Source: Candidula unifasciata (lineage: Eukaryota > Mollusca > Gastropoda > Stylommatophora > Geomitridae). Taken from it: 64,000 nt of DNA. The translations under genes and the position numbers were made by a program. The stretch spans positions 19,114 to 83,113 of the forward strand of contig CAJHNH020001987.1 in the NCBI GenBank assembly GCA_905116865.2, given 5' to 3'. Positions 1-9,804 of this stretch are shown here, one piece after another. The notes under the pieces were generated by a model. The model was given only the letters and a program-made list of their open reading frames with translations, made no database searches and had not been told where the DNA came from. Each line of letters starts with the position of its first letter. The stretch's first letter is position 1.

Positions 1-197
1 GACAATGTTGCAGAACTAACCCCAGCATTGGCTGTTCAGGTTTTTTAAGGCAAATTTATTTCCAGTAGTTTGCCATTGCTTTCTGGACAGTCGGCTTTTT
101 CGATACCACTGTCGAAACCAACGCAAGGCCCGCTGCTGGGATCGACCCGGCATTACGAATCGCGTGCGCAACGTTCTGGCTAAAGACGCCGACGTAA
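1..197 (-). mobile_element. tRNA-derived SINE, family S-A (cut by window start)
   Basis: Read on the minus strand, this begins with a tRNA-like head: a B-box-like stretch GGGTCGATCCCAGC follows an A-box-like segment. A body follows that is shared with copies at 26322-26545 (-) and 34945-35165 (+). Shared landmarks are 'GCAATGGCAAACTACT' and a 3' part ending near 'GTTCTGCAAC'. The match of three dispersed copies over about 200 bp is directly visible; the SINE assignment is inference from the tRNA-like head. Confidence 0.7.
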
Positions 198-410
198 AGA
201 TAGATATAAAGACACCAGAATTTCAGATTCCTGAAATTTTTCTTGGAAGGGAACTCTCCTTGCAAACAAGAAACCCCTTCCCCCTTTTGTGTGTGTGTGT
301 TTCCAAGTACCATCCTAGTAAGCACTCGACTCTTCTAAAGATGGTAAAATAAGGTTACATATTTATTTATTTCATTTAAATGCTTTGCATTTATGTGTTT
401 GGTGGTACAG

Positions 411-523
411 AAAAACCAGCGGACCAAGCCGACATTCCCAAGTCTCTCAATGAGAAGATGATTCAAGAGACGACGTTGAATCGGCATCACTCAAAAGATT
501 ACAAGAACTTCAGGTCAAAATAG
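411..523 (+). CDS. possible terminal coding exon of an unidentified gene
   Basis: An open frame ends at TAG 521-523 and is too short to stand out by length. If spliced at the AG at 409-410, the first two bases complete a codon begun in an upstream exon, and 36 codons plus a stop follow. The residues are lysine-, asparagine- and glutamate-rich with no simple repeats; they include ADIPKSLNEKMIQETT and end DYKNFRSK. The same frame is open back to an ATG at 380, so a 47-residue unspliced reading is also possible. The composition looks protein-like and unlike the surrounding repeats. The polypyrimidine tract before the AG is weak. I do not recognise the protein. It would be the 3' end of a gene lying mostly before this window, upstream of and on the same strand as PGAM. 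Confidence 0.3.
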
Positions 524-730
524 GTGTTGCCACACATAAACACTATACAGGTAGCCAAAGAAGAATAGTAAACCAACACAGAACTGCTGTTTTTTATCAG
601 TCGCCACACGCTGTGGGAAATTCTGAAATGGGATCCAGGCGCTTATGGACTTGTCCGATAATGATAAAATATAAATTAATTAAAAAATCTCATCAATTCG
701 TAATTTGCCACTAATACGGAGCCCCTTCCA

Positions 731-746
731 CCCCCCCCCCCCCCCC
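731..746. repeat. poly-C run (16 C) followed by a T run
   Basis: Sixteen consecutive C are followed by about nine T. It is one of at least a dozen G or C homopolymers of 10 bases or more in this window. The flanks 524-936 otherwise show no gene. Confidence 0.9.
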
Positions 747-936
747 TTTTTTTTTCCCTTTACCACCGTGGGGATGGATTAATCATTCTTCCGTCATTTT
801 CAGAAATTGATTCTAAAAGGATGCTTGACGATGGCGACCTGTCGGGTCGTCGATCAACAGTCTTAAGCCAAGCTAGAGGGATCAACATCCCGCCATCCTG
901 GCCCAAACCGTAATTAATTAAATTATTCAATAGCAA

Positions 937-2162
937 ATTTGTCGACTTTCAAAAAGCCTTTGACAGTATCCACTACCCAACAATTTGGAAAGTACTTAAA
1001 ATCTATGGCTTTCCTATCAAATTCATCAATTTCATAAACTCTTTTTACAATGAAACACGTTGCAGTGTAAGAACAGAATCCCGCAACTCTGGTTCCCAGT
1101 GGAAACAGAAGGGAAACAAAGTTATGTCTAATCACCGATGCTCTTCAAAATTGTCAGTCGATTGGGTCATGCGCAAATGCACAAACATCACAAATGTAAG
1201 TATCAAATAAGTTGAACAATTCTAGAAGACCTTGAATTAGATGACGACATAGTGCTTTTAAGTTCAACGCTCACAAATATCTGAGAGAAAGCAAACCATC
1301 TCCCAAAATGTTTCAAGACAAATTGGTCTCCAAATTAACACCCCAAAAACAAACACAAATTGATGTTACCAGTACAGGTTGTAGTTCAGACTACATCAAA
1401 CGAAACAATCAAATTCTTGAAAAAGTCAACAGCTTTACAAGCCTAGGAAGTAAGATGACAACTACAGGAGACAGAAATATATTTTAGAATCGCACTGGCA
1501 TCTAGTGCCTTTAACAAAATGTCAGCCCGGCTCTCTAGCGTAGTTGGCTAAACCGGACTGCGCGGTGACCGGGTGACGAACTCCTTGTGGTCCGGGTTCA
1601 CGCCCGAGGGTAGGTACAAAAGCCACATTTTTCCCGCTGTTACGGTATTTATCATGAAATCAAGACCGAAGGGTTGCGATATCCATAATACCTAACAACT
1701 CATGGCTTCTGGATACTTTTAAAAAAAAACTTATGCGAGAGTTGCAAAGCAACGGCAGCTTAAAATTTTTAGTTTAAAAAAAAGTTAATTTTGAGAACAA
1801 ATTTCTCAGAATACTAAGTCTCCACTGGGCAGATTTAAGATCCAATACGCAAATGAGACAAAAGGCCAAGCAAGATAATGTATCTAATTGTATAAGAAAG
1901 CACTGGTGAAACTACATCGGGAATGCACTCAGAATGGGTAAGACAAGAATTCCCCATCAAGTCCTCATGTGAACACCGGAAAGGACAAGAAAAATGGGAA
2001 GACCAAGAGAAACTCTACGTAAACTTATCATCGGGAAAGGCTCAACCATGGGCCTAACAAACATCCAAGACCTAAAGCAGGTGGCAACGAACCGTCAGAC
2101 ATGGGTAGCTATGACCTCTGCGCCACCCGCAACCTCAAGAGGAAAGACTCCTCACTTATGGA
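937..2162 (+). mobile_element. degenerate LINE fragment, family L-A, split by a SINE
   Basis: Translated in changing frames, 937-1215 gives reverse transcriptase text: FVDFQKAFDSIHY, which is the RT 'F-D-x-x-K-A-F-D' motif, then NETRCSVRTES and DWVMRKC. After an insertion at about 1519-1786, the C-terminal part resumes and ends in GRPRETLRKLI and NIQDLKQVATNRQTW near 2160. It matches the better copy at 17335-18375 closely enough to align by eye. Multiple frameshifts and stops make it a pseudogene. The family is a non-LTR retrotransposon of the kind with an RTE-like C-terminal 'GRP..TLRR' segment; the clade is not certain. Confidence 0.85.
1519..1786 (+). mobile_element. tRNA-derived SINE, family S-C, inserted in LINE L-A
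   Basis: The head reads GCCCGGCTCTCTAGCGTAG and continues with TTGGCTAAACC (A-box-like) and GGTTCACGCCC (B-box-like). The body includes GACCGGGTGACGAACTCCTT and 'ACCGAAGGGTTG'. A second copy on the minus strand at 45355-45520 shares head and body. A-rich sequence follows. The surrounding LINE text breaks at this point and resumes after it, with a short stretch of LINE missing. Confidence 0.8.
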
Positions 2163-2283
2163 AAAATGTGTTTGCTACACGGACTATTTGTAATAAGTAC
2201 AAGGATCGTGAACGAAGTATTTATGTACATCGAGGTACAAAGTAATTTCTTTGACGTGGACAAAATCGATGTAGGGGATATGA

Positions 2284-2350
2284 TCAAACCAGGAACCAGA
2301 ATAAGGGAGAAAAACCAGAAACCAGAACAAGGGAGAAGATAAACCAGAAT
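2284..2350 (+). repeat. short imperfect tandem repeat upstream of PGAM exon 1
   Basis: The phrase AACCAGAA(A)CCAGAA-AAGGGAGA recurs two to three times in purine-rich DNA, about 130 bp before the PGAM start codon. It would lie in the 5' UTR, the promoter or an upstream intron. No TATA box or other promoter element could be called. Confidence 0.6.
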
Positions 2351-2474
2351 GGTTTCTCCTGGCCAACTGCTGACCTTACAGCCAAGGTTAAGGTTGTTGA
2401 AACTGATAACGATAACCAACAAGGTCGACACTGGGAGCCCGAACTTGGGGTTCATTTTACGATACAGCTCCACG

Positions 2475-2606
2475 ATGGCAACCAAATATAAGATCGTCCT
2501 TGTCCGACACGGGGAAAGTATTTACAATCAGAAGAATTTGTTCTGTGGCTGGCATGATGCGGACTTGTCTGACACCGGCATCACGGAGGCAAACTACGCC
2601 GGCCAG
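2475..2606 (+). CDS. PGAM: phosphoglycerate mutase (cofactor-dependent), coding exon 1
   Basis: This exon encodes the first 44 residues of the cytosolic glycolytic enzyme that interconverts 3- and 2-phosphoglycerate by way of a phosphohistidine. The signature LVRHGES places the catalytic histidine at residue 12. [19 protein letters not shown] follows, the usual substrate-binding stretch of the family. I chose this ATG because it sits in a good context (A at -3, G at +4) and starts where animal PGAM proteins start. An in-frame ATG at 2349 would add 42 residues not seen in the family. The exon ends in CAG|GTTGGA, phase 0. Exon 2 continues the family alignment without a gap. Readthrough of the intron would meet a stop after seven codons. 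Confidence 0.95.
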
Positions 2607-3506
2607 GTTGGATTTAAGAAGTCTTTGTAGTTTATTTACAGTAAATGTCATTTTTATTATTTTATATGCAGATGGTATCAGCAACTATAGTATTAGTAAA
2701 TTACCTAGTGTATAGGTTGTGCTTCTGTTTATAAAATGTTGAGTACAGAATCTGTCCGACGTCTATTTCTGTTATATTTAATACTGATTGATTCCGAAGA
2801 CCCTTATATATATATATATAATTTAATCCCACCCGGAAAACTGACAGACACATAATTAAGTTTTGTTAAATAAAAGGTTGTTCATTTAGTTGCATAGTGC
2901 AAGAAATATAAACTCCAAGAGACTCCTCCATATATAATTCACTGCAATAAAACTATAACACTATGCAGTTAGTAGATGAGGCTAGAGAACTACAGGAAAT
3001 GATTCACAAGTAGAAGTAGATCACAAGAAAGGGGGTTAGGATATGTGGTATAAGACAGAATAAGAGAATTACAGATCATTATAAATATCCACAAAAGTAG
3101 ACTACATAATATAATTACTAGTTATTTGAAAGTGCACTTAAACTATTTTGAACTTGACAGTCTGTCTTCTACAATCTTGTACAATTCACTTATTCAATAC
3201 TGAATAACCAAACAACATTAAAAAATATCACTTACTGAAAAAAAAAAACTATCTCAACTATAACTTGAATGGCTTGAACAGGATATTGTTTTTAAATCAC
3301 TACTATTTAGATGCCCTTGTGATCAAACATTAATAGTTAGTAAATTATGCAATGTTAACCAGAATAACTGAACATGTATACATATATCATGTTCATCTTT
3401 TGGGAGTATTTTATTATTGACTAGCTGTACCCGGCCACGTGTTGCTGTGGCCCAGAATGGTAAACTGGAAAAGAAAGAAAATAGAAAGCGCACCTGTCTA
3501 ATATAG
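2607..3506 (+). other. PGAM intron 1, first part: no further feature
   Basis: AT-rich DNA with a short (TA)n at about 2806-2820 and A runs near 3238. No exon, LINE text or tandem array was recognised up to the piggyBac element. Confidence 0.6.
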
Positions 3507-3756
3507 TTAACCCTCTTAGCACGGACGGGCCGATTATCGGTCGGCGGATGTCTGGCCAAAAACACGGAACGGCCGATCATCGGCCCGATCGTGCTTCACC
3601 TCGAACCGCTAAGAAATTTCCTATTTTGAAACACTGAAAGTGATTCATTTATATTAACTGCTGTATCAGCTTTACACATGGCGACTTTCGTGTGTTTGGT
3701 ATCGAAGTGAAAATTGTTGTTGAATTTTTTAGATAGTGACCTGAACCGCTAAAAGT

Positions 3757-4018
3757 ATGTCTGACTCGTATGTTTCTGCCCCTAAACTTGATGTTGATAA
3801 AACAATTGAATCAAGTGATGACACTAATTCTGTTGATACTGATGCAGGATTTAGTGTTAGTAGTAATAGTGGGAATCAGATGGGGACACTGTTGTGCTCA
3901 GTCACAGCCCAACCATGGCTCAGGGTATATCCACCCGAAGGTGTTGACACTCAGGCACATCCATTTCTTGTGCTGACTGATAGTGAAAAACACATGTCAC
4001 CTAAAGATATTATTGCTG

Positions 4019-4076
<58 letters not shown>

Positions 4077-4218
4077 GTTTTTGACTATTGAATTGCTTAC
4101 AACATTTGCAAAAAGGCCAAAGAACAATAAAAAGATTTCAAATAAAAAATTTTTTGTTTTTAGTTTTATGTTTCAAGCATTGAAGTTGAAAATTCAAATT
4201 CAAATTTTCTATTTTTAG
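3757..4218 (+). pseudogene. truncated piggyBac transposase N-terminus
   Basis: The reading frame starts MSDSYVSAPKLDVDKT and stays acidic and Ser/Thr-rich for about 89 codons. It then becomes an Ile-Tyr repeat encoded by (TA)n and ends in AT-rich readthrough. Only the first part looks like protein. The position just inside the left terminal repeat is where piggyBac transposases begin. The catalytic domain and the C-terminal cysteine-rich domain are missing. Confidence 0.55.
4024..4073. repeat. (TA)n microsatellite
   Basis: About 25 uninterrupted TA units lie inside the piggyBac derivative. Confidence 0.95.
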
Positions 4219-4765
4219 ATATGCAAATGAGATAATTTGCATATACATCAATTAATTTTAACGATATTGTGAAAATCATGAACTTCAATCTATATCCTTC
4301 AAATAGATATATTATTTTATGGGGGTCAGAATAACAGAAATCTGTCAAAAAAATTAAATAAAGTAATAACCAAATTCACTGAAAAAATGCTCCGTGTTTT
4401 TGGCTAGACCTCTAAAAAACTTCCCGTGCTAAAAGGGTTAATATCAGTCATTGCACAGCTACAGAGATAGTCTGATATGCCGACTCTAGAATATGCAACA
4501 TATCAGTGAATGTCGATGTGAGTGGTCGAATAAAGTGCACTGTTAGAGAAAAAAAAAAGATTATTTGTTTATCGAGGCTAAAGCATCTGTTGTGCTTAAA
4601 CAGGTAAAAGTAAAGCTGACTGCTATACCTCTAACTGACCAATGAACTAGCACTCAAAAAAAAAATGAGAATAGCTGAGGAAGCAGTATTAAAATATAAA
4701 TATTTAAGAAATGAGAACTGTAAAATAAAGTTATAAGCTCTCTGAGCTAACAGTGTCTGTCATAA

Positions 4766-4795
4766 CCCCCCCCCCCCCCACCCCCCCACCCCCAT
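4766..4795. repeat. poly-C tract (14 C, then shorter C runs)
   Basis: Fourteen C, an A, seven C, an A and more C. The surrounding 4442-5210 is AT-rich intron with a diverged duplicated phrase: 'AAATATTTAAGAAATGAGAACT' near 4700 resembles 'AGTTAAGAAAGGAGAACT' near 4855. Nothing else was seen. Confidence 0.85.
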
Positions 4796-5211
4796 CATAT
4801 CTCCCTCTCAGAATGATTGAACAATTATCAGGTGGTGACATTGTTAAAAATAGTTAAGAAAGGAGAACTTTAAAATAATGTTGTAAGCTCTCTCAGTTAA
4901 GTGTCTGGAATCAACCCCTCCTAACACCCCATGCTGTCGCCACAGACTGTTTAGTTTAAATGTTGCCCCGACATAAAACTCCATCACTTAACCAGTGTTG
5001 GAACCCACAGTAATATTCCGTGATTGAAAAAAAAGTACACTATACTCACAAATAGCCGGAAAAAAAACCCACACCAGTCTTCTCTCCCTTTCCAAAGGGA
5101 CGATTTTTAATTAACCTTGGCATCCATGTCCACCCAAACCAAACTGAACCGTAAGCCGTCTTAGTTAACAATTTCTGTCATCAACGAATTTTTTTTGATC
5201 GAGTGAAGCGT

Positions 5212-5640
5212 GGGGGGGGGGGGGGAGGGCTAATATGGACTTTACTTAAATCAGATGTCTTTGGGCGTAATGCGCAGATATCGCAACCTAGCTGTAAACC
5301 ACAACACATCAGATCAACCGCCCCTTTAGGGGAAAAAGAAAAATTAGCACCCAACGGGGAATCGAACACCAATCATCCTTGTGAAGGGCGGTATACTTAC
5401 AACTCTACTGCCGAAGACTGAAGACTTTGGGTCAGATATCGCAGCCTAGCTGTAAACCACAACACAATGTGCCAACCACCCTCTCAAGTGCGAACAAATA
5501 TTACCCGTGACATGAACATTGAGCATCATGTCACCGCAATCGCAGGCTAGCTGTAAACCCCAAAATCAAGCGGGAAAAAAAGGCGTAGACATTGCAGCCT
5601 AGCTATAAACCACAACAAAACGTGGCCGCCACCCTCTGTA
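5212..5640. repeat. cluster of four copies of an unclassified dispersed repeat
   Basis: The phrase GC(A/C)(A/G)CCTAGCTGTAAACCACA recurs at about 5281, 5441, 5542 and 5595 with diverged spacers. A run of 14 G (5212-5225) precedes the cluster. Related copies lie near 8590-8660 (-), 13270-13340 and 59225-59350. No coding capacity and no tRNA-like head were seen, so the class is unknown. Confidence 0.65.
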
Positions 5641-5861
5641 AATACTGGATATTAATAGTTGCCAACTTCTTTCTGTTGCCTTTTATGACACTCTTGTTTC
5701 GGGGAGGGGGAGGGTCTGTTCCTTCCCCCCACAAGGGGACTATAGAGCCCACAATGGAAGTCTGTATTCTGACCAACTAATCCTTAAAAACATTTGTAAA
5801 GGTAATCTTCCAGTATAAAACCAAGCCTCTGTAAAACCAATTTCATGTATTTCTCCCACAG

Positions 5862-6071
5862 CTACTGAAGAAGGGCAACTACGAGTTTGACATTGCTTTC
5901 ACCAGTGTTCTGAAGAGAGCTATCAAGACCCTGTACCTTATACAGGAGGAGCTTGATATTCATTGGCTTCCGGTGGTGAAGTCCTGGCGACTCAACGAGA
6001 GACATTATGGTGGTCTGCAAGGACTGAACAAGTCTGAGACGGCTGCTAAATATGGAGAGGATCAAGTTCAG
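5862..6071 (+). CDS. PGAM: phosphoglycerate mutase, coding exon 2
   Basis: Seventy codons (residues 45-114) follow the acceptor TTTCTCCCACAG and end at CAG|GTGCCA, phase 0 at both ends. The stretch contains [18 protein letters not shown], with the conserved arginine at 63, and [18 protein letters not shown], in which Glu90 is the acid/base catalyst and Arg91 and His92 are conserved. [11 protein letters not shown] carries the substrate-binding lysine 101. There is no frameshift or stop. The exon joins exon 1 exactly at the residue expected from animal PGAM proteins. Confidence 0.96.
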
Positions 6072-6145
6072 GTGCCAGTTTTCATCCTTTGTTAAATTCT
6101 TGTGTTCATTGGGGAGCCATTATATTCTTCTTCTTCTGCCCTTCA

Positions 6146-6162
6146 CCCCCCCCCCCCCCCCC
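6146..6162. repeat. poly-C run (17 C) just inside PGAM intron 2
   Basis: Seventeen consecutive C lie 75 bp after the exon 2 donor. A second run of nine C is near 6489. The intron to about 6790 holds nothing else recognised. Confidence 0.9.
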
Positions 6163-6789
6163 TGTAGAGGAGAGATCATCAACTTATGCCAAGATGTCCT
6201 GTCCTTTGCTATCCTATGCAGCTCCCTCCACCCTTTTAAAAAAAACTTTACTCTCTAGCTGCCTTTTCCATGCATTTGTTGGTCTTCCTTTACTTCTGTG
6301 CCCCTGTGGGTTTCAGTACATAGAGAGCCACTGTAGGTAGTGCATTTGTATAACCAATACAGTGGTCCATGTTCATTTCCTAGCAGAGACAAGATAATAT
6401 TTTCTGACCAAAACGGCTTAGTGGTCAATCTAGCCTCATTAAAATTGGGTCCCAGGTGATTGTCCCAGTTGCAGAGAAGTCAAGGTGACCCCCCCCCCTT
6501 TCCATCTAAGTGGTCGGCCTGGAATATGTGAAGACTTAAAGTGTCATACCCCGATAGCAGTATTCTGCTTGGGACGACCTTTACCTAGTTTTAATTTGTT
6601 TGTTTGTTCAGATCACTCTTTGGATCCCACTCAGAAGTTTCTTCTACACCATATTTAAAGTAATAAATTTAGAAATGGGAAGGAGTTACTTTAGTAACAC
6701 TGTAGGGTCAGTAGGAATTAGATAAAGTTTTCATTTATTGAATCCCTACTACCTGAGAGGAAAAAAAAAAGAACTGATGAAAACTATAT

Positions 6790-7680
6790 TATGTTAGGAG
6801 TAATTAATGATTGTACTCATTGTACTCAACATACACGCCGATCCTGAAGAAGTACATCCCCAACTGAACAAAATACTTTTCGCAGACAACCAAAGCATAA
6901 TACATGAAAACGAAAAAGAACTTCAAATCCACGTAAATGCGCTACACACAGTCTGCAACGAATATAACATGAAGATCAGCATCACCAAAACAGAAATTCT
7001 GAAAATAAGTAGAACACCTAATATACTAACTATTCAAGTTAACAACGAACAACTCAAACAAGTGCAGCAATTTAAATACTTGGGGAGCATCTTCACAGAT
7101 GATGGAAGAATTGATAGGGAACTTGAGGCAAGATGTCAAAAGGCGAATGCAGTAACTTACCAACTCTCCCCACTGCTAAAACACCCAAGCATCACTATGG
7201 CACTAAAACGACAACTGATAAATTGCATGTTTATACCAACCCTCTGCTACCAATGCCAAACCTGGTCCCTAACAAGAGCACAGGAGAAAAAGATCATGAC
7301 GTGCAAAATGAGATGCTTACGTAAGGCTGCCAATGTCACAAGGAGAGACAGAGTTCGAAACGAGAACATTAGAGCAATTGTAGGAACCACACCATGCCTG
7401 CAATACATAAAGAAGCAACAAATAGAGTGGTTTGGCCACTTGATGCGAATGCAAACCGACCAACTGCCTCTACGAGCATACAACGAACAGCACTACTGCC
7501 CTAGAGCAAGAGGCAGACCGAGAGTACGATGGATAGACAATATATCAGAGATCTTGAGGCAACACGGACTAACAACAACAGAAATAGAAAACTGCGACTC
7601 CCCACTACGCTGTGAGGCAATTGTGGACAAGACAAGACAAGACTCATTGGCCTGACAACAATAAACAAAACAACAATGTT
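6790..7680 (+). mobile_element. LINE fragment, family L-B: C-terminal half of ORF2, still open
   Basis: A 282-codon frame (6807-7655) encodes the end of a reverse transcriptase plus the C-terminal region of a non-LTR element. LFADNQSII is the catalytic 'F-A-D-D' box with the second Asp changed to Asn. The thumb follows (FKYLGSIFTDDG, then FIPTLCYQCQTW). The C-terminus reads WFGHLMRMQTDQLPLRA and GRPRVRWIDNI and ends DKTRQDSLA. The element is 5'-truncated and sits in PGAM intron 2 in the sense orientation. The changed catalytic residue and the missing N-terminal half make it inactive. Related copies lie at 28380-28860 (+), 18620-19020 (-) and probably 39940-40185 (-). Confidence 0.92.
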
Positions 7681-8098
7681 TTTCAGCCATTTATTGAACT
7701 TGCTCATAGTTGTATTTTTTCTCCTCAAAGACTGCAGACAGTAGAGATTGAATCAGCCTTTTTCAAGACAGATGAAAACTCAACCAATTAAACACAATTA
7801 TATAAGACAGTCAGTGTTTTGTTTTATGATAAGGTGTGGACTCAAGACCTTGATGACCAAAATTTTTTTGGGTAAAACAACGAGGTGAAGACAAAGAGAT
7901 AAACACTTGAATTTTAATGATTATGTTAGGTGGTGAAACGTGGCAGCCTGTGCTTATTGGCACAGCCACAATACATGATGATGACGATAGAGCTTGAAGT
8001 TGTTAGCTTGCAGTGGTTGCAGGATCAGAATACTGGCAAAGAAATTTGAGAACCTCTTGATTAATATGGTTTATCTAGTGGCTGGGTTCCCGACTTCT

Positions 8099-8278
8099 CA
8101 GTCTGGCTATTGTTTTGAGGATCCGCACACTTCTCCATTAGTTTGGTCTGTATTGTGACTGGGTCCCCAGTCTGGCTAATGTTTTGAGGATCCCCACACT
8201 TCTCCATTAGTTTGGTCTGTATTGTGACTGGGTCCCCAGTCTGGCTAATGTTTTGAGGATCCCTGCACTTCACTGCAG
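8099..8278. repeat. 69-bp tandem repeat, about 2.5 copies
   Basis: The phrase CAGTCTGGCTA starts at 8099, 8168 and 8237, and the intervening text (GGATCC, CTCCATTAGTTTGG) repeats almost exactly. The interval 7681-8098 before it is AT-rich intron with ATGATGATGACGA at about 7975, possibly an old LINE tail. Confidence 0.9.
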
Positions 8279-8527
8279 ATGTGAAGCTTAAGTGCGAGTT
8301 TTGCACACTGCACCAGCTTCTACTTAAAGAGAACAGAAGGCAGCCTCTACAACACAGACTCCTCAAGATAGTTCAAGGTCAGAAGAAAAGTCTCTACACC
8401 CTACTAGATGCAAAACATTTTTAAAGCTTAGTGACCTGAAAATCAATGAAATAGTCTCACAAAATAGAACTGAAGATCCCTGTGTGGGTTCTAGGGTCCC
8501 ATTTTGGGGGAGTATAAAGACCCATAA

Positions 8528-8660
8528 CCCCCCCCCCCCCCTCCCCCCTCTTCCCCACCCAAGCAACTAATTAGGGGTTTGAATAAATTAAATGTATTGG
8601 GCCAAAGGGTGCAAATATCATATGCTGTAAACCACAAGGCAACATACCAAACGCCATTTT
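8528..8660 (-). repeat. poly-C tract plus one copy of the unclassified 'CTGTAAACCACA' repeat
   Basis: Fourteen C plus shorter C runs are followed after about 40 bp by GGGCCAAAGGGTGCAAATAT and then GCTGTAAACCACA. The combination of a C or G run and this phrase also occurs at 5212-5640. Confidence 0.6.
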
Positions 8661-8849
8661 TAAGGACTAATACAGAATTAAAAGAACAACTATAGTTTTC
8701 CAGAAACACTTTTTAAACAACCAAATTTTTAGTTCATTTGTTTTTTCAGTGACTGGCTTCTTTTAGGGCATTTCATAAGAAATCTTGTTATTTGCTTCAT
8801 TGAATCATCTTACTTTGTTTATTTTACACATTTGTATTGCTATTTAACA

Positions 8850-9660
8850 GAATTAAAAGTCTATGGTTAAACACCAACAAGGAAATCAAAATTAAAATTT
8901 TGAGAGGATGCATCTTCCCTGTAGCAGTATACGGATATAAGTTGAGTTGAGTCACAGCACTCGGGGCATTTTTATGCATGCTCCGTCCTTAGCTTCAGCA
9001 GCCAGCGCAGAGTTCCAATACTCATGGTACCTGTCACAATCTGGTTAAATGTCCGTCTTGTCTTTCCTCTGAGTGTAGTCAGCTGGCCGGACCCTCTGGT
9101 TACACCCAGGGGCCTCATTCTCTCCAGGCCATAATAATCTTCTTTCTCTACTGATTCCGATGCTTGATTCCAAAGGACTTTGACTACATCTGCCTTGTCA
9201 TGTATCAATTAACGACACAGTGGTGCAGATCCAGCCAATCTGTCTGCCTGTTCATTGCGGATATGAGTCATGGACTATCTCCCAGTACTTAAAAAGGAAA
9301 ATAGGGGCTTTTGAGCTGAAATGCTTAAGAACACTTTTCAGAATACCACGAACAAAGAAGAGAAGAAATACATTATGAAAGATCTGAACATCAAGGAAAA
9401 TTGGCTAATAAAAAGCATCTTGTCTTGGAAACTGAAAAATTTTGGTCATATCCTGTGCCAAGGCAGATTGGAAAAAAATAATAGCAGAAGGCATGGTACA
9501 AAGAAGGAAGCGCAGGGGCCAACCAACACAAGGATGGGCACAGGATATAAATGACTCCTTGAATATGAAAGTACACGAGGCAGAAGCGCTGGCGACAGAC
9601 CGAGTTTCTTTCAGGCAGACAGTGATAAGAGTGACATTCTGTAGAGCACCTGCTACATGA
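8850..9660 (+). mobile_element. LINE fragment, family L-D, split by an antisense LINE
   Basis: RT thumb text ends in KILRGCIFPVAVYGY near 8938, is broken by about 315 bp of another LINE, and resumes near 9258 with ESWTISQYLKRKIGAFELKC. The usual 'YGCESWT' phrase is thus split exactly at the insertion. Downstream, in changing frames, come FGHILCQGRLEK, RRKRRGQPTQGWAQDI and the C-terminus ATDRVSFRQTVI...FCRAPAT ending near 9658. Frameshifts make it a pseudogene. It lies in PGAM intron 2 and ends 60 bp before exon 3. Confidence 0.85.
8941..9257 (-). mobile_element. LINE 3' fragment, family L-C (nested, antisense)
   Basis: On the minus strand it reads MIHDKADVVKVLWNQAS, then LERMRPLGVTRGSGQLTTL and GTLRWLLKLRTEHA, followed by a WKCPECC-like cysteine cluster and a stop. 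The same C-terminal text occurs at 13500-13810, 19495-21190, 35495-35985 and 40525-41160. It is inserted in the L-D element above. Confidence 0.88.
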
Positions 9661-9720
9661 TCATAATGTGTATTACTAAAATTTCAAAGGCAGTTACTCT
9701 TACTACATATGTGTTTTCAG

Positions 9721-9804
9721 ATCTGGCGTCGGTCTTATGACATCCCTCCACCACCACTCGAGAAAACTGATGAGCGCTGGTCTGGGAGAGGCAAACAGTA
9801 TGCA
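9721..9804 (+). CDS. PGAM: phosphoglycerate mutase, coding exon 3
   Basis: Twenty-eight codons (residues 115-142) follow the acceptor GTGTTTTCAG and end at GCA|GTAAGT, phase 0 at both ends. IWRRSYDIPPPPLE is the family hallmark; Arg117 and Arg118 bind the substrate phosphate. The rest (TDERWSGRGKQYA) lies in the variable loop, two residues shorter than in vertebrate PGAM1. Confidence 0.95.

Larger units (their letters stand above)
3511..4437 (+). mobile_element. internally deleted piggyBac-type transposon in PGAM intron 1
   Basis: The element is bounded by TTAA on both sides (3507-3510 and 4438-4441), the piggyBac target-site duplication. Its ends are inverted repeats: CCCTCTTAGCACGG at the left, and the right end reads CCCTTTTAGCACGG on the other strand, with one mismatch in 14. 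A subterminal inverted pair, GCCAAAAACACGGA, lies near 3553 and is matched near 4390-4408. The interior starts an open frame at 3757: a serine- and aspartate-rich stretch of about 89 residues like the acidic N-terminus of piggyBac transposases. It then runs into a (TA)n tract and AT-rich DNA. No catalytic DDD core is present, so the element could move only with a transposase supplied elsewhere. Confidence 0.9.

Noticed and set aside
2349..2474. N-terminal extension of PGAM from the upstream in-frame ATG
   Set aside because: The added 42 residues have no family counterpart and no targeting-signal character, while the ATG at 2475 has better context and matches the family start.
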